The notes under the pieces are model-generated. The model did not search any database, was not told the DNA's origin, and saw only the letters and a program-made list of their open reading frames with translations. A program made the translations under genes and the position numbers. From contig CAUWAG010000007.1 in the NCBI GenBank assembly GCA_963556695.1, positions 3,100,001 through 3,164,000 on the forward strand: a stretch of 64,000 nt of DNA, in the 5' to 3' direction. Source of the DNA: Anthostomella pinea (taxonomy: Eukaryota; Ascomycota; Sordariomycetes; Xylariales; Xylariaceae). This document shows, piece by piece, positions 12,040 to 23,600 of this stretch. Every line of letters starts with the position of its first letter. Within the stretch, counting starts at the first letter, position 1.

Positions 12040-12850
12040 TCACTTGAAAAAACCACGTAAGCAATCGAGCCAGGATGATCCCTCCGCCCTACTGCCCTGC
12101 TTTTCCCTTTCCAAGCTCGAGATAGATGATCGAGCTTCTGACTGCGGGTACGACGATGCGAGTTTGGACTTGTCATCAGAAGTAATTGCTGCGATATACT
12201 GAATCTCGAGTTTGAACGGGCCTTCCTGTGCCCCAAAGAAGCTATCGGCGAGATTAGAGATTAGAGATCTGTATGGCAGGCAACTTGGCAATGGTATATC
12301 ACAAACCTTCTCATCATAATGCTTATTCTGTTGACGTTCGATAGGTCCAGTGGCTCAGCCTCCGGTTTGGGTTTACCTCTGTAGGTAGGCTTGAAGTCGT
12401 CCCAGGGAATATCCAGCTCGGTCTCCTGGGACGTGAAATCGTATTCCCAGCTGATGGTGCTCTGTTCTCGGCCATCAGGGCGCTTGGACGGGGTCTCGTC
12501 TTTGAGGATGAGCGTGTATTTCTTCCCGTCGCTCTTGTTGACCTTGAGGCGCAGCTTCTGGCAGTTGGACAGGTCCCACCGTTGTGCATCGGGAGACCGT
12601 TGGGAGGCGAAGCCCGCTCCGCCAAGGGCGGTGATGTCTAGCTGGCCGCGGAAAGTAGCGGCGTTTGATGATGACGATGTGGGACCATCCAGATAGCTTT
12701 GGCTTTTGCCGCCCCGTACGCGGTCGTCTGAAGCAACCCAGTCATCTGCAAACCACGGCCTTTCACTGGCGTTAGTCTCGGCCGGGTGATAGGGACGAAC
12801 ACTTACCTGTCGGCCCCGAAGAGGTAGATGCAACGTTCAGGGGACGCCAT
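12040..12850 (-). CDS. CIA30-domain protein (complex I intermediate-associated protein 30 family)
   Basis: Proteins with this domain assist assembly of mitochondrial NADH:ubiquinone oxidoreductase (NDUFAF1 in animals), though fungal paralogues of this size are not all proven assembly factors. Three exons, 12850-12807, 12765-12307 and 12241-12040, give 234 residues, with introns of 41 and 65 nt. The start reads MASPERCIYLFGAD and is followed by the family core WFADDWVASDDRVRGGKSQS, then DLSNCQKLRLKVNKSDGKKY, WEYDFTSQETELDIPWDDFKP and, across the last intron, RISIMMRSFFGAQEGPF. The domain fills residues 1 to about 185, and a Ser/Glu-rich tail of about 50 residues follows. No mitochondrial presequence is obvious. 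The first intron is unusually short, but both its ends and the phase fit. Confidence 0.9.
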
Positions 12851-14831
12851 AGCGTGTTTGGAATCCAGGTCCATGTGAAGCTTGTCCTGAAGAATGGGTC
12901 AAACACTGCCCAGTTCTCCAGCAGTAGTTGAGAGTTATCTATCAAATTCTTGCTTCAGCTCCTGGAAGTGTTTGTCCGAGTCGTCTAGCAATTGGAACTC
13001 GAGAAGTGGGAGTTCGCTAGTGACGGCAGCTGGAGAATGACGAGTGCATCTAGAGAAGTCGCAGCCACTGCAAAGACACTCCAGGTGTGGCTTAGCAGAC
13101 TTGTGGCTTCCATGCCTAGTGTGAGTCATCAGCCACAATCATTGCTCCCAACTTCCCAGGTATTAGGGGCCCACACCGACAGCGAGACGAGCCGGACCCC
13201 ACCTCGTTGGACCTCGTTCTCGTCTACGCCAAAGACTGACGCCAACACATGGAAAAGTTCCAACATCCAGTATCATCAAGCGAGCCGTCTATTCCTCGAG
13301 GAGCCCGGCGCTGTTTCCCCGCAAACGCCTCGCGAGCCTTTCAGAAGTCTGATCCAACCCTAGCAACCAGCTTCTCCCTCCTGAGCTGCCACGAAAGCCC
13401 AAGCGCTCGGGTCCTCGATTGCGAAGGCCCAAGGTTTCTGTTCCGACAAATAAGTTCCGACTTGACCAAGGTGCGGAGGGATCGATGAAGGTCATGTGGC
13501 ATCCCAGGAGCAGCGGAGGACACACTATTGACCGTGCGCGCCGGAACTTGTTTTGCTAATTATGCATACCTATCACAGTCAGTCCTTTCCACGGGCGGTA
13601 GAGCTCCGTACTCCGCACGCTTAGAATCCTCCAAGCTTCCAAGCCTTCCAAGCCTTCCAAGCCTTCCAAGCCTTCCAAGGACCACGTGGGAGCGAGAGTC
13701 GACCTGCGAGTTACGTCTCATCGCTCAGCCCAGTATCGCAAGGTACAGCTTCGTCATAACCCCGAAGCAGAAAGCTCCATATCGCGCACTTTGCACCACG
13801 GTGTAGGCTGGGCTTTGCGCAGTGCGGCCGCGCTCAGCCTCCGGAGGAATAAGCATCAAGAAAGGCTTAATGCCAGGTGGAGTAAAACTGCCTATTCGAG
13901 TGTGCTTGTCCCACAGTCCCAGCCCTGCTGCAACATCGTGATCCGGGCCGGGTGGAGCCTTGTTCAGGCATAGCGATTAAAGTGATGACGGACGGACACC
14001 GCTCCACGCGGCCATCGTCAGCGTCCTATCCAGACTTCATACATGCTACTGCAGATCAGCCTTACCGACTCGAGCTTCAACTGCCGGTAGCCTGATCTTA
14101 CCACGACTGGCAGCATACTGACATTTGGCCGCACGCCGTCGCAGCATCATGCCCTCAATGATGTGCCAAGCTGCGAAATCCGCCATTGTCGACAAAGCCA
14201 CCGCACTACACAACCCCTGTGCCCCGTGCAGACGTTACTGGAATACTGCGCCGACTTGCTGGTATCAGACAGCTGCCAGTTACTTCGTGGCAAGTTTACC
14301 CAGAGCGCATTGGTCGTCATTGGCTTGTTCATACGAGCTCTATGCACGCAGAAGCTCGCAAAGATTGTGGCATCGTGCATAACGCTCGACTCATGCTATG
14401 CTCCCCGCCGCCTTCTGACCGGACGCCGTCACGGCCGTGAGTAGAGAGCAAAGGACCTCTGCACCCACTACGGGCCGGCTCATATGGTATGTTGCCCCAA
14501 GGTCAATAGTAGGTCTCAGAAGTTTCTGGCAACCGTGACACTCAAGCGAGACAAGTATATGAGAGAGTTGCAATTCTTCATTCGCAGGACAATACAGCTC
14601 TGGTAGCTCGGGAGAGCTCTGTATCGTCTGTGTTACATGTTCCGTCGTTAAGAAAACACCACGCTTGCTGGATATAACCAAAACCACTTTATCCCAAAAG
14701 GCTGAGCACTTCGCCTTTGAATGCAAGCAACCTGCGCCCTGACTCCCAGTGCAAGAAAGTCGCCCGCTCCTATCCCGTCCCTTGATGCTACCCGCCATGC
14801 TTAATTCCCAAATCGCTACCCGCCACTTCGC
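12851..14831. other. Intergenic region upstream of the CIA30 gene
   Basis: No exon with a recognisable motif is seen. It contains the 9-bp repeat at 13631-13679 and the promoter of the CIA30 gene; its right end is the 3' flank of the bZIP gene. Confidence 0.5.
13631..13679. repeat. 9-bp tandem repeat (AAGCCTTCC), five copies
   Basis: Four exact copies of AAGCCTTCC follow one copy that lacks a C. The unit is a multiple of three, so a short Leu-Pro-Ser repeat can be read through it, but no gene is supported around it. Confidence 0.85.
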
Positions 14832-15781
14832 CTACGGTTGTTGTGCGATGCCGGGTGACCCGGGCATCGACAGCGGTGTTGTTGGATAGTCATAGCCAGC
14901 CTCGGAGCAGTTTGGCGAGTGGTCGAATGAGTGAGAAAGCGGTGGTGTCTGACATCACCGATCAGCTACGTGGATCTCGTCGGGGGTGATGGCGCACATG
15001 ACTCACATGAGGGTTGGAGTGGTCGTACGAATGGGGAGGTTCCAAGCCGCCCGACATGTATCCGTAGCTCATGTACGGGGACATGGAGTCTTCGGACGGA
15101 TATTGTTCCCTCTTGATGGCATCGCTGAAGTGCGTCATGGACGGCAGGGTGCAAGGGACAGTCGCGGCCATATAGTTGGGATAGCTCTCGGCCGCGGTGA
15201 TGTGGTGATAGGGCTGGGCAGCGTGGTAGGGTTGCACGTGCATCTCGTCGGGCGGCGGATATGCCGAGTAGGCGAAGGGAGGGGTGTGGGACCGGTCTCG
15301 CTCGTCGTACGAGGAAGGGTACATCAGCTCGTCCTCGTGATTCATTGGCGGCGAGTACAGAGGCGGCTGCACGAGCTTCTGGGACGCAGACGCTGACTTC
15401 GAGGCCTTGGAGGACGATGTCTTCTTGGAGCTCCGGCTGCTGGACGAGGTCTGTTTCTCGGGTGTGCGCGTGGGCGATGGTGCCTCATCCGACGAGCCGG
15501 CACGTCTCTCCAGGTCTTCCAGACGTCTCTTTAACTTCTTGCCTGTGGGAAATTGTCAGTCTCACGAGCCCGAGTTGCAACAAACGAAGCTGCTACATAC
15601 GGTAGTTGCGCTGGGCAATCCTGTTCTGTATTCTTCGGCGCTCGGCAAGATCTGAGATCTTAGTCCAATCCTCGTCGGCGTTGGCGGAGCTGGAAAAGGC
15701 ACTGCTCGTACCGTGGGCCGAGTATTGCCTCGGCGCCGGAGCGGTGGCATATGTATATTGGTGTTGAGACATGGCGTACAT
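14832..15781 (-). CDS. bZIP transcription factor
   Basis: This is a nuclear DNA-binding regulator of the fungal bZIP class. Exons 15781-15601, 15542-15007 and 14948-14832 give 277 residues; both introns are 58 nt. The basic region RRRIQNRIAQRNYRKKLKRR (about residues 48-67) carries the N-x7-R signature and crosses the first intron exactly. The zipper after it is short, about two heptads (LKRRLEDLERRA), followed by a Ser/Lys-rich stretch (TSSSSRSSKKTSSSKASKS). The rest is rich in Tyr, Pro, His and Ser with no further domain. The last intron is shown by the conserved tail TPPLSHSFDHSPNCSEAGYD after it. A second ATG at 15772 (MSQHQY) is an alternative start. The short zipper suggests weak or partner-dependent dimerisation, which is inference. 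Target genes are unknown. Confidence 0.9.
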
Positions 15782-17589
15782 CGGAGCAACGGACTTAAGC
15801 AAGTGCTTTCTATGGCCTCTTGTTGCTATGATGAAGGCAGGCTGAGGTTGGTATATATGACTTTGGATGTTTGAGTCTGGTGACGAACCGAGGTGGTGGG
15901 ACCATCAGACGGGAGAGGGAGGGAGGAATGGAATATATAGAAGAGCTTCCTTCAGCCATGGACGCCGCCGGCTTGCCTCGTACCCAAGCGGCGGACTTAG
16001 AAGCAAGGTAGGTTGAAGTCACTGCGGACCATACCAACATGACCTACCCCGGGACCCACACCATCCATGCCACGAGGGTCTGGAGGTAAGGGCACATGTA
16101 GGTAGCTTCGTACCTACGTACCCTTTCTGCAGACATGGGTGACACCACGGACTCGACGTACAGGCATCTGGATGCGAGAGTAGCGCATATGCACTCGATT
16201 GCAGGTCCGCCATTTCAGTGCAACGTTGGGCCCAGTGCGCGGTCGACAGCGCCTCAAACCAAACAACAAGGGGGCACGAGTGGCAGCCTGGGAGGGGTGT
16301 AGGGGGGGGGGAGTAGCGGGCGATCGCATTCCCGGCTCGGGCTGTGGTACGGAGTACTATGCAAAGTCCAGCAGCTCCTCCAGTGCAGTGTGCGGAAGGG
16401 CCTGAACGGGGCAAGACTCCTCGAGTGCGGCTGCGCGTCGACTAACCGCAAGAGGTCGTCGTATGTGGAGATGGTGCCAGCGTGCTAAATTTGCCCACAA
16501 TCTCGGTTCAAGAGTACCAGCCAGTAAAAGCAGCGACACGCTTTTGGGACCCCAGCTGCCCAGCTCAGAACTCGTGCGAGATGCCGGCTCTCATAGGGCT
16601 GCTAGGCTACCCACCATGCGTGCCGCGGCAAGACGATGGATTCCATTCCTGTGGATTTTACGAGCAAACTAGCCTCAGTAGGCAGAAGACGAGACGATGT
16701 CATGGCACAGCCAGACGGCGCCCGCGCCCGCGCCCTTCCTTCTACGGTAGTTGGGGTCCTTTTCCCACACCATCGCGAGCTTGTTGCGCTAGACTAATTT
16801 CTGTTGGAATTTTATGCTGCGCAGCATAGTGTTAACAGGTTGGTATAGTTCGCGAAAACGAGAACGAAGAAGCTCCAAGGCTAGCAGCTAGCAGCTTGCA
16901 CACTCTCCACCGCGTACCCCAGCCAGTCAGGCCTCAGCGTTGCTCTCGATGCTATTCGGAGAGCACGCACACACGCGGTGACGAGTCACCCCTCCGAGTC
17001 GTATTTCACTGAGGAACACAAGGACGCCGACATGTTGCTATCTTTGAGAGTCAATGGACCTAATTGTGCACTTCCTGAAGCTGGGGCCCTGAAAAGCATC
17101 GTCATCAAGGCCTTTCCAAGTCATGTGTTTGGACGTGAAAGGCTGTCCCCGGAGTTAATAAATCTGCCTTGTCTCCTGCGCCGGCGCTCTTCGCTTGGGT
17201 TGCCGGGCCACTCTAAATCCGTGTCCGTGTCCTACTACAACGTGTACGGTGTAATGAGCCCCTACAAACATGATGGCTTCAAGGCGCTGGGCAGGCCCAT
17301 CGGCGGTTACATTTAACCATGAGGATCAACGAGCCGCGGATATTTCCGCGGACTTTGGAGGTTATCTGCATCGTCGTCGTGTATCGCCGTCGTCGCGTGG
17401 GAGAGAGACAGAAGTTCCAGAAGTGGAGCACCAAGACCCAGCCCTTGCGGATCCCCCAGGGTGTCAACAGTCAGGGTACAGTACAGCCCTCGTAGCGGTC
17501 GTCCATACAGAACTCGAGGCAGGCCGGTCTCTCATGAAACGGTTTTGCGCCAGCTCCGTTCGAGAATACAGCGTGGAACTTTCGGTGGA

Positions 17590-17592
<3 letters not shown>

Positions 17593-17623
<31 letters not shown>
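17593..17623 (+). repeat. Poly(G) run of 31 bases
   Basis: Thirty-one consecutive G residues follow GGAATT. Runs this long are rare in fungal nuclear DNA and are expected to form G-quadruplexes and to vary in length. No gene is close. Confidence 0.95.
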
Positions 17624-20600
17624 CTTGGCCACTGCTGAGCAATAACACTCTTTGCCGGCAAATTCACCACGACCGGGGGAGCCCCTGTTGCGTCAGGACT
17701 CAGACCATACCGAACTGCCAGCCTCCAGGTCTCAGGGGGAACAGAAGAGGTTCTATTTCGGCCCCAAGGACTTTTGATATCGGTGCTAGTAGTGGTGATG
17801 AAGACTGAACAGCGGGGCGAGTGCAAGCCTGCAAATAGGCGGCAGCGGATCGTCTTGAACTCAACTGCTCTGCCAGACCTGAGACCCAGCACCTAGTTTA
17901 GTGTTCACTAAGATGTCTATTTTTGGCACGGCCCGTTACTAATCGCCCAGTGTGCGCCTGCCCGTTGATTGGCCTGCCGGATGGCCATTGGCGGGCTCGG
18001 TCTCGGGTCCTCCTAGGGTCCTAGGGCTGGCAATGGAAGATGATAGATCAAGCGCGCCCTTTTCACGATCTGCTGATTTGGGGTTTTGCGTCTGGCACAG
18101 CGATGGCCCATGCTGGGTTGATGGCTGAGGAGTCAAGAATCCGTCGGCGGGCTGGGCTGGGCAGGGTTGCGGGCTGCGGAGTTTGAATCTTGCAGGTGAT
18201 GCTTTGTGTCGCATCAGGCAACCGCCTTGGCGATGTATTTTAGAGTATAATCCCCATAGGCTATAGCAGTTAATTCGGCTGCCTGAAGGAGAGGAAGAGT
18301 CCTGCTCGGAACCGAATGTCATTATCGCGACTGCTTACCTTGGTATTGTTCCTCAGAAAGCCTGCCGCAATTACCTAGCATCTGGATCCATTTGTTTATT
18401 ATGATTAACTGAGCTATGCCGTCGCTATCGCTAAGAGATCACAGGAACTGGAACTTTTGACGGCCCACCACGGGACGACGATGACCCCGGTACACAGAAG
18501 TGCCGTTCTGATTAGCAATTCCACGTGGGGCAATGAAGACTCCACCAAATGTACCCCTACCTCTTCTTGTTCATCCTGGCAGCCTGGGCATTGCGGTTTT
18601 GTGGTCTTCTTTCCCAAAGAAGGAACACGCATATTCGACCTCTCCCCATTGTGAAGGCCGTCTGCGTATTCCGCATATTCACGTGGAGTGACCAGTGCCA
18701 CCGCCAATGCCAGGCCCGTACAAAGGTCCTCACATTCACAATTTGAAGGCCCGAATTGGACTGCGCCGCAATTCGATGTCCGTAGCATAAATAAGTAAGT
18801 GGCTGGCGCCAGCGGCACAGCATGGTCTTGGACCACTGAGATCTCGAATCTCGAATCTCCTCAGCCTCTGTGGACTGCCAGAACTGCGCAGCCAAATCCC
18901 ACGAGGCCTAAAACACATACTTATTTAGCTTCGCGACGTCATTTGCCATCACATACCTACACGGAGCATACATGAACGGTCGAATTAATCACTGCTCGCT
19001 ATAAAGCTGCTATCAGGGCCTGAACCTCTCTTCTTCTCCCCTAGACGAACACTCATCCGGCTCGTCACGGACCCTGCCGTCAAGACGCAGTGCTGAGTCC
19101 ATACCTGAAGAATTCCATCGTGGCCGTTTACGAGCTTTACTTGGCGCCACTTTGAGATCACTCACATACTGCAGGGCGCCGACTATGGGCTGACGTCCTC
19201 ACCGTCGGGTTGGCCGTCGTCATCAATCAACCAGCTCTTTTCTTAGATTCTATGCGTGGGCTCACGAGCGAGCCAATCGGGGGGCATCTGGGATAAGAAT
19301 ACTCTACGCCCTACCTTATCCCGCCAACCCGCGGCCCGACGATAGCAACGGCCGCGTCTACCTACGCACCTAACGGCCAAATTAACTTCTTTTTCTGCCC
19401 TACCGCTACCGCTACCGGGGGTTGAGTGCTGACGCGAGAAGCTTCCGTTCCATCGGAGCACGGTGATGACTGGTTAGCGAGGAAACTTAATGCTGACACC
19501 ACCCACGCCCGCAGACACACCCACCCAGAGGCATGGAACCGCAGAAAGCCACCATAACCCACGAGCTTGGTAGTGTCCCCCTTATTAAATTCGGACGTTA
19601 GCAGATAGGTCCTTTAAGGTTCTCACGCCAAGACCCAGGTAGCATCTTTCTCTCCGCCGAGTCCCTGCCGCGACCTCCACGCTGCGGAGCGCAACGTACT
19701 GGTACTTCCTTGCTACATGTCACTTCCATTATTACCGGCCAGGTCGCGGGCGTCCTGGAATTCATGAAACTGTTGATCGGTTGTTGCTCCCCCATCGGCA
19801 GCCCTAATGAGGATCCCGGGGTTCAGGTTCATGGCACTGCCGTGACCCAAAGATCTCACGGGTGACATAGGGAACGAGTAGAAAAAGTTGTCCTAACCAC
19901 CCCTTTTCGCTATACGTGTGCAAGACCCCAAAACGACTACTTCAACTCGCTTCGCGTGAGGTGAGCGGAAAGTGCAGCAGCATGTCGGATTATCACCTTA
20001 TCCCACCGAGTCACCCCCTTTTCGGAAGCAGCCAACCGACAAACGAGGGTTGATGTGATGGTACAGCATTATTACGTGGGAAGTTACCTGAACAACGCGA
20101 CGTTCTCCAATCTCTGGGACGAGAGATGAAGGGGGACGCCTCTCGAGGTTCTAGATGCGCGTTCGAAAAAGGAGAGGTGGGCCCTTTGGGGACGTCGGCT
20201 GTCGATCACAACCATTACGACGCATACCATTATCTGAGAGTGAGTGTGCTGACTTGCTAATCCGCGCAAGCTCAGGGATCAGATAGCCTATTTCAGTTCA
20301 AGCGGTTTCTGGCTCTTGGCCCTTGCTCTTGGCTCTTGGAAAGTAAACTCGGATCCTGCCGAGTTTGGGCCATTTGCGAGTTCTACGTCTGGCTGCCGTA
20401 CAAGTCAGATCTCCTTGGTGTGCAACATAACGTTCACCCCATCTCGGGTACTTTCTCTGGCCTCTCCTCCTGAAACTATAAGTACTGTAGTAGTTTGACC
20501 TATTCCAAGTAACGTTGAGCCCAGTAAAACACGGCATCAGAAGCGGCGCAGCAGGATTCACCAAGGCATAAACGGCGAACCTTCTCACCTTGGGGATGTA

Positions 20601-23600
20601 ATAATAGCTAAGAACCGAGTGCGAGCCTTCCCACGTTGCGAATCCTCTCGGTGCAGATCATCGACGCGTCTCGTCTGAAGTCGGCACCTCATCAAAGGCT
20701 TGATAGGACGACAGCCAAACGGCCCCCTACCCCATGGCCCCTCCTTCCCCGGGCACACGGCAATAGGGCGCACGCAGGGTAGCGGAAAGCCGAGCCCGAT
20801 CCGATTCCATGCCACGCGACTTTTGCTGACAGGATCCGCTGGCTAGGTAGGTATTGGTCTGCCGCTGCGAGAATTAAGAGCTGTCAGATAACGGGCTAAA
20901 TTGTCCCCCTGTCGTGAATCGGGAGTCTGTAACCAGAACCAGAACCAGAACCTGTTATTCTTAGCAATAGCAATTGTGGCTTAATACCTTAGGTATAACT
21001 CCAAGATCTTGTGATTATGGTCACGGGGTATACCAGGGCCTGCGCATCTTGGTCTTTCACAGTAAGGTACCTCAGCTCGACTAAATATGGAAATATATCT
21101 TGATGGTGATTGGCATCCGAATATACGATGGATTTTAAGTTTAAGCGCAGCAACCCCCCTGGGAGTTCGTACATCAGTCGAAACGGTTGGTTGCGGTAAG
21201 GATGCTGGAGAACGTCTGATACAGTAGATTCCTACTGTGCGTTGCGCCTTCCAACACAGTGCCCCTCAGCGCTGGTCCCTACCAGGGTGGGCCACTTTCC
21301 TGCCCGTTTGGGAAAGTTCTCATCATTCGGCATCATTTCCTCAATGTTCTCTTTTCCACCCGTACAATAGTACGGTACCACACCTGTCCCCCAGGGGCCT
21401 TGCGACAAGTTTTTGGCTATGTTTTTTATCCCCGGATTACTATTATTATTTGACCTCACAATACATGTTGTACGGGTGTACGAGACCTGCAGCCATGGTC
21501 ATGGCCATGCATATCCTATCAATGCAGACCAGAGACATCTCACCGCATCCGCATGGCTGTGTGGGACGGCGCCGCATTCGATTCGCCGTCTCGCCGTGCG
21601 CCGCTGCAGGGCCCTGCGAGAACCAAGCACACACCACCTGGCAGGGCCATTATTCAGTACCCCTTCTCGAGTCAAGACGCGAGACGCGAGACCAGATGAC
21701 CGGCGTTAGTCATCAGTACCAATGTACGAGTGTCTTCTTCGGTGTTAGGTGTGTGGTTTTCGATAACGACGGCTCTGTGCGGAACACAGTGCCATCGTAG
21801 GCGAGTGCCATCGACAGCAAGGCCAAGAGCCGAGCGTTCCGCTCGCCAGACATGCCTCACTTCATTTCCTTCGCCGTAGACTACCTAGTACCTACGATAC
21901 GGCTGGTTATACCTCTGCTCCCTCGACAATGGGCAGACAGCCAGACATCATGTATGATGTAGGTACGTGTGCCCCCGGGCCTCCCATGGGCAACGCTCTC
22001 ACACCAGTGCAGCGTGCTGGTCCTGGCACAGCGACCGCTGAGTGGGTGTCGAGTACCCGTGCCTTTGGTCTGGGTAATGCCAAGACGAGATCCCGTCTGA
22101 TGAAGGAAGGGTCCTGTTGCTGACAGCACCACACCCAGAATCAGCCACCAAAGTACCCTCGGTACCTACGTCCGCAGGAGCTGCAGCTGTGATAAAGAAC
22201 TGACGTGAACACTGTCTCTTGTTAGGGGAGGAACGACCTGCTGCTAGGTGCACACGTTTCTGTCGAATCCTCCGTAGGGCTGAGATGACAGGAGCAAATG
22301 CCGCCTCTCCAGACGAGGTCATTTCCGAATCCCATTTACCACTGGCCCTCTCTACGTACACGAATCCTACCGACGGCGCAGCGCGGCACAGCACTCCTAA
22401 TACAGGGTTTCTAAATCTATCCGTCGACCCATCACCCCACAACAGTCCATCTCGCGCGGAATCGCGAGCCACGATGCAGTATTAGGAACTACTGCCCAAT
22501 CTGGCTGCACAGTGGGGTGGTGGTGGTGGTTGTGGTATACGTATCGCAAGAACCTGCCTGGCGATGGCGTCAAGCACTGCTACGCTGTGCGCCCATCTCC
22601 CCGCAGCGGTGGCACCATGTCTGCCCTCTGGCGGTCAAGATAGATTAGCAGACCCCGCGAAGAGTCAACTTGGAATCCCGAGATGCACAATGTGCGCAGT
22701 GCTATGTACGATCAGCTGCTGCTGCGGAGGCATGATTGGTGGGAACGGCCTGTGAGCCTGTGAGCCTGTGACCAAGACTCCCTCGGTGTCGCCGTTGCCC
22801 ATAGGGCTGAACGCTGCACCCCTGTTGGACTTTTGGAACCCTACCTCTCATCACTCACGGGTACAGTACCCGACGCAACTCACATGTAGCTCCACCATAC
22901 AAACGAACCGCACATGGATCCAGGAGCTACAAGTTTCGCACTGCCCAGCAGACGGGAGTCTATACTAGGCTATCAGAAACAGACGACGTTGCATCTCTTA
23001 TTGGCGGATTCCGGATACGGTCACCAACGTCTTGTCAGTAGGCGATCTCCTATACGGATGCCTGCTGGGCTCTTGTTCAGCTTCTGCTTGGTTCCAAGAG
23101 TCTCAGATGCCAATTTTGGTTATTAAGCACCCCCTCTGGCCGGTCTGGCCTCCTCGTCCCATCATCGAGGCTCAGGGGACGCAACCGCAACCGTACGCTA
23201 TCCGGCCAATCAGGGGGCGGGCGAGGTTGCAATCACGACTGCCAAAACCCCTGCCACATGACAAATCCCGACCGGCAGGCTTCAGTTGCCCGCCCGTTAC
23301 AGCCATTCTCTGTTGATTATTCATTCTACCTATGTGATTAGTAACGATATGTCGGATATCTGGTGCCGAGATTTGCTCATGCATACATACCTTCCGACGG
23401 AGTATCAAGTAGATGCCGAGATATCGATCGTCTCCTGGGCTGGAACGTTCTGCTCGCAAACTCCTGCCCGAGTGAAGAGCAATTTGGCGGGCCTGATAGA
23501 TACTTGTCTACATATCTGCAGATCTTCTGATGTTCCGCTGTACTGTGTCGGTCCAGTGGGTAGGGAGGCGGGCCTGGGTGTAAAGACCGGATTCGGGGAC

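Noticed and set aside
12935..13138. Minus-strand frame ending in a Leu/Glu-rich helix-like stretch upstream of CIA30
   Set aside because: Short, no start context, no family; it lies where the CIA30 promoter must be.
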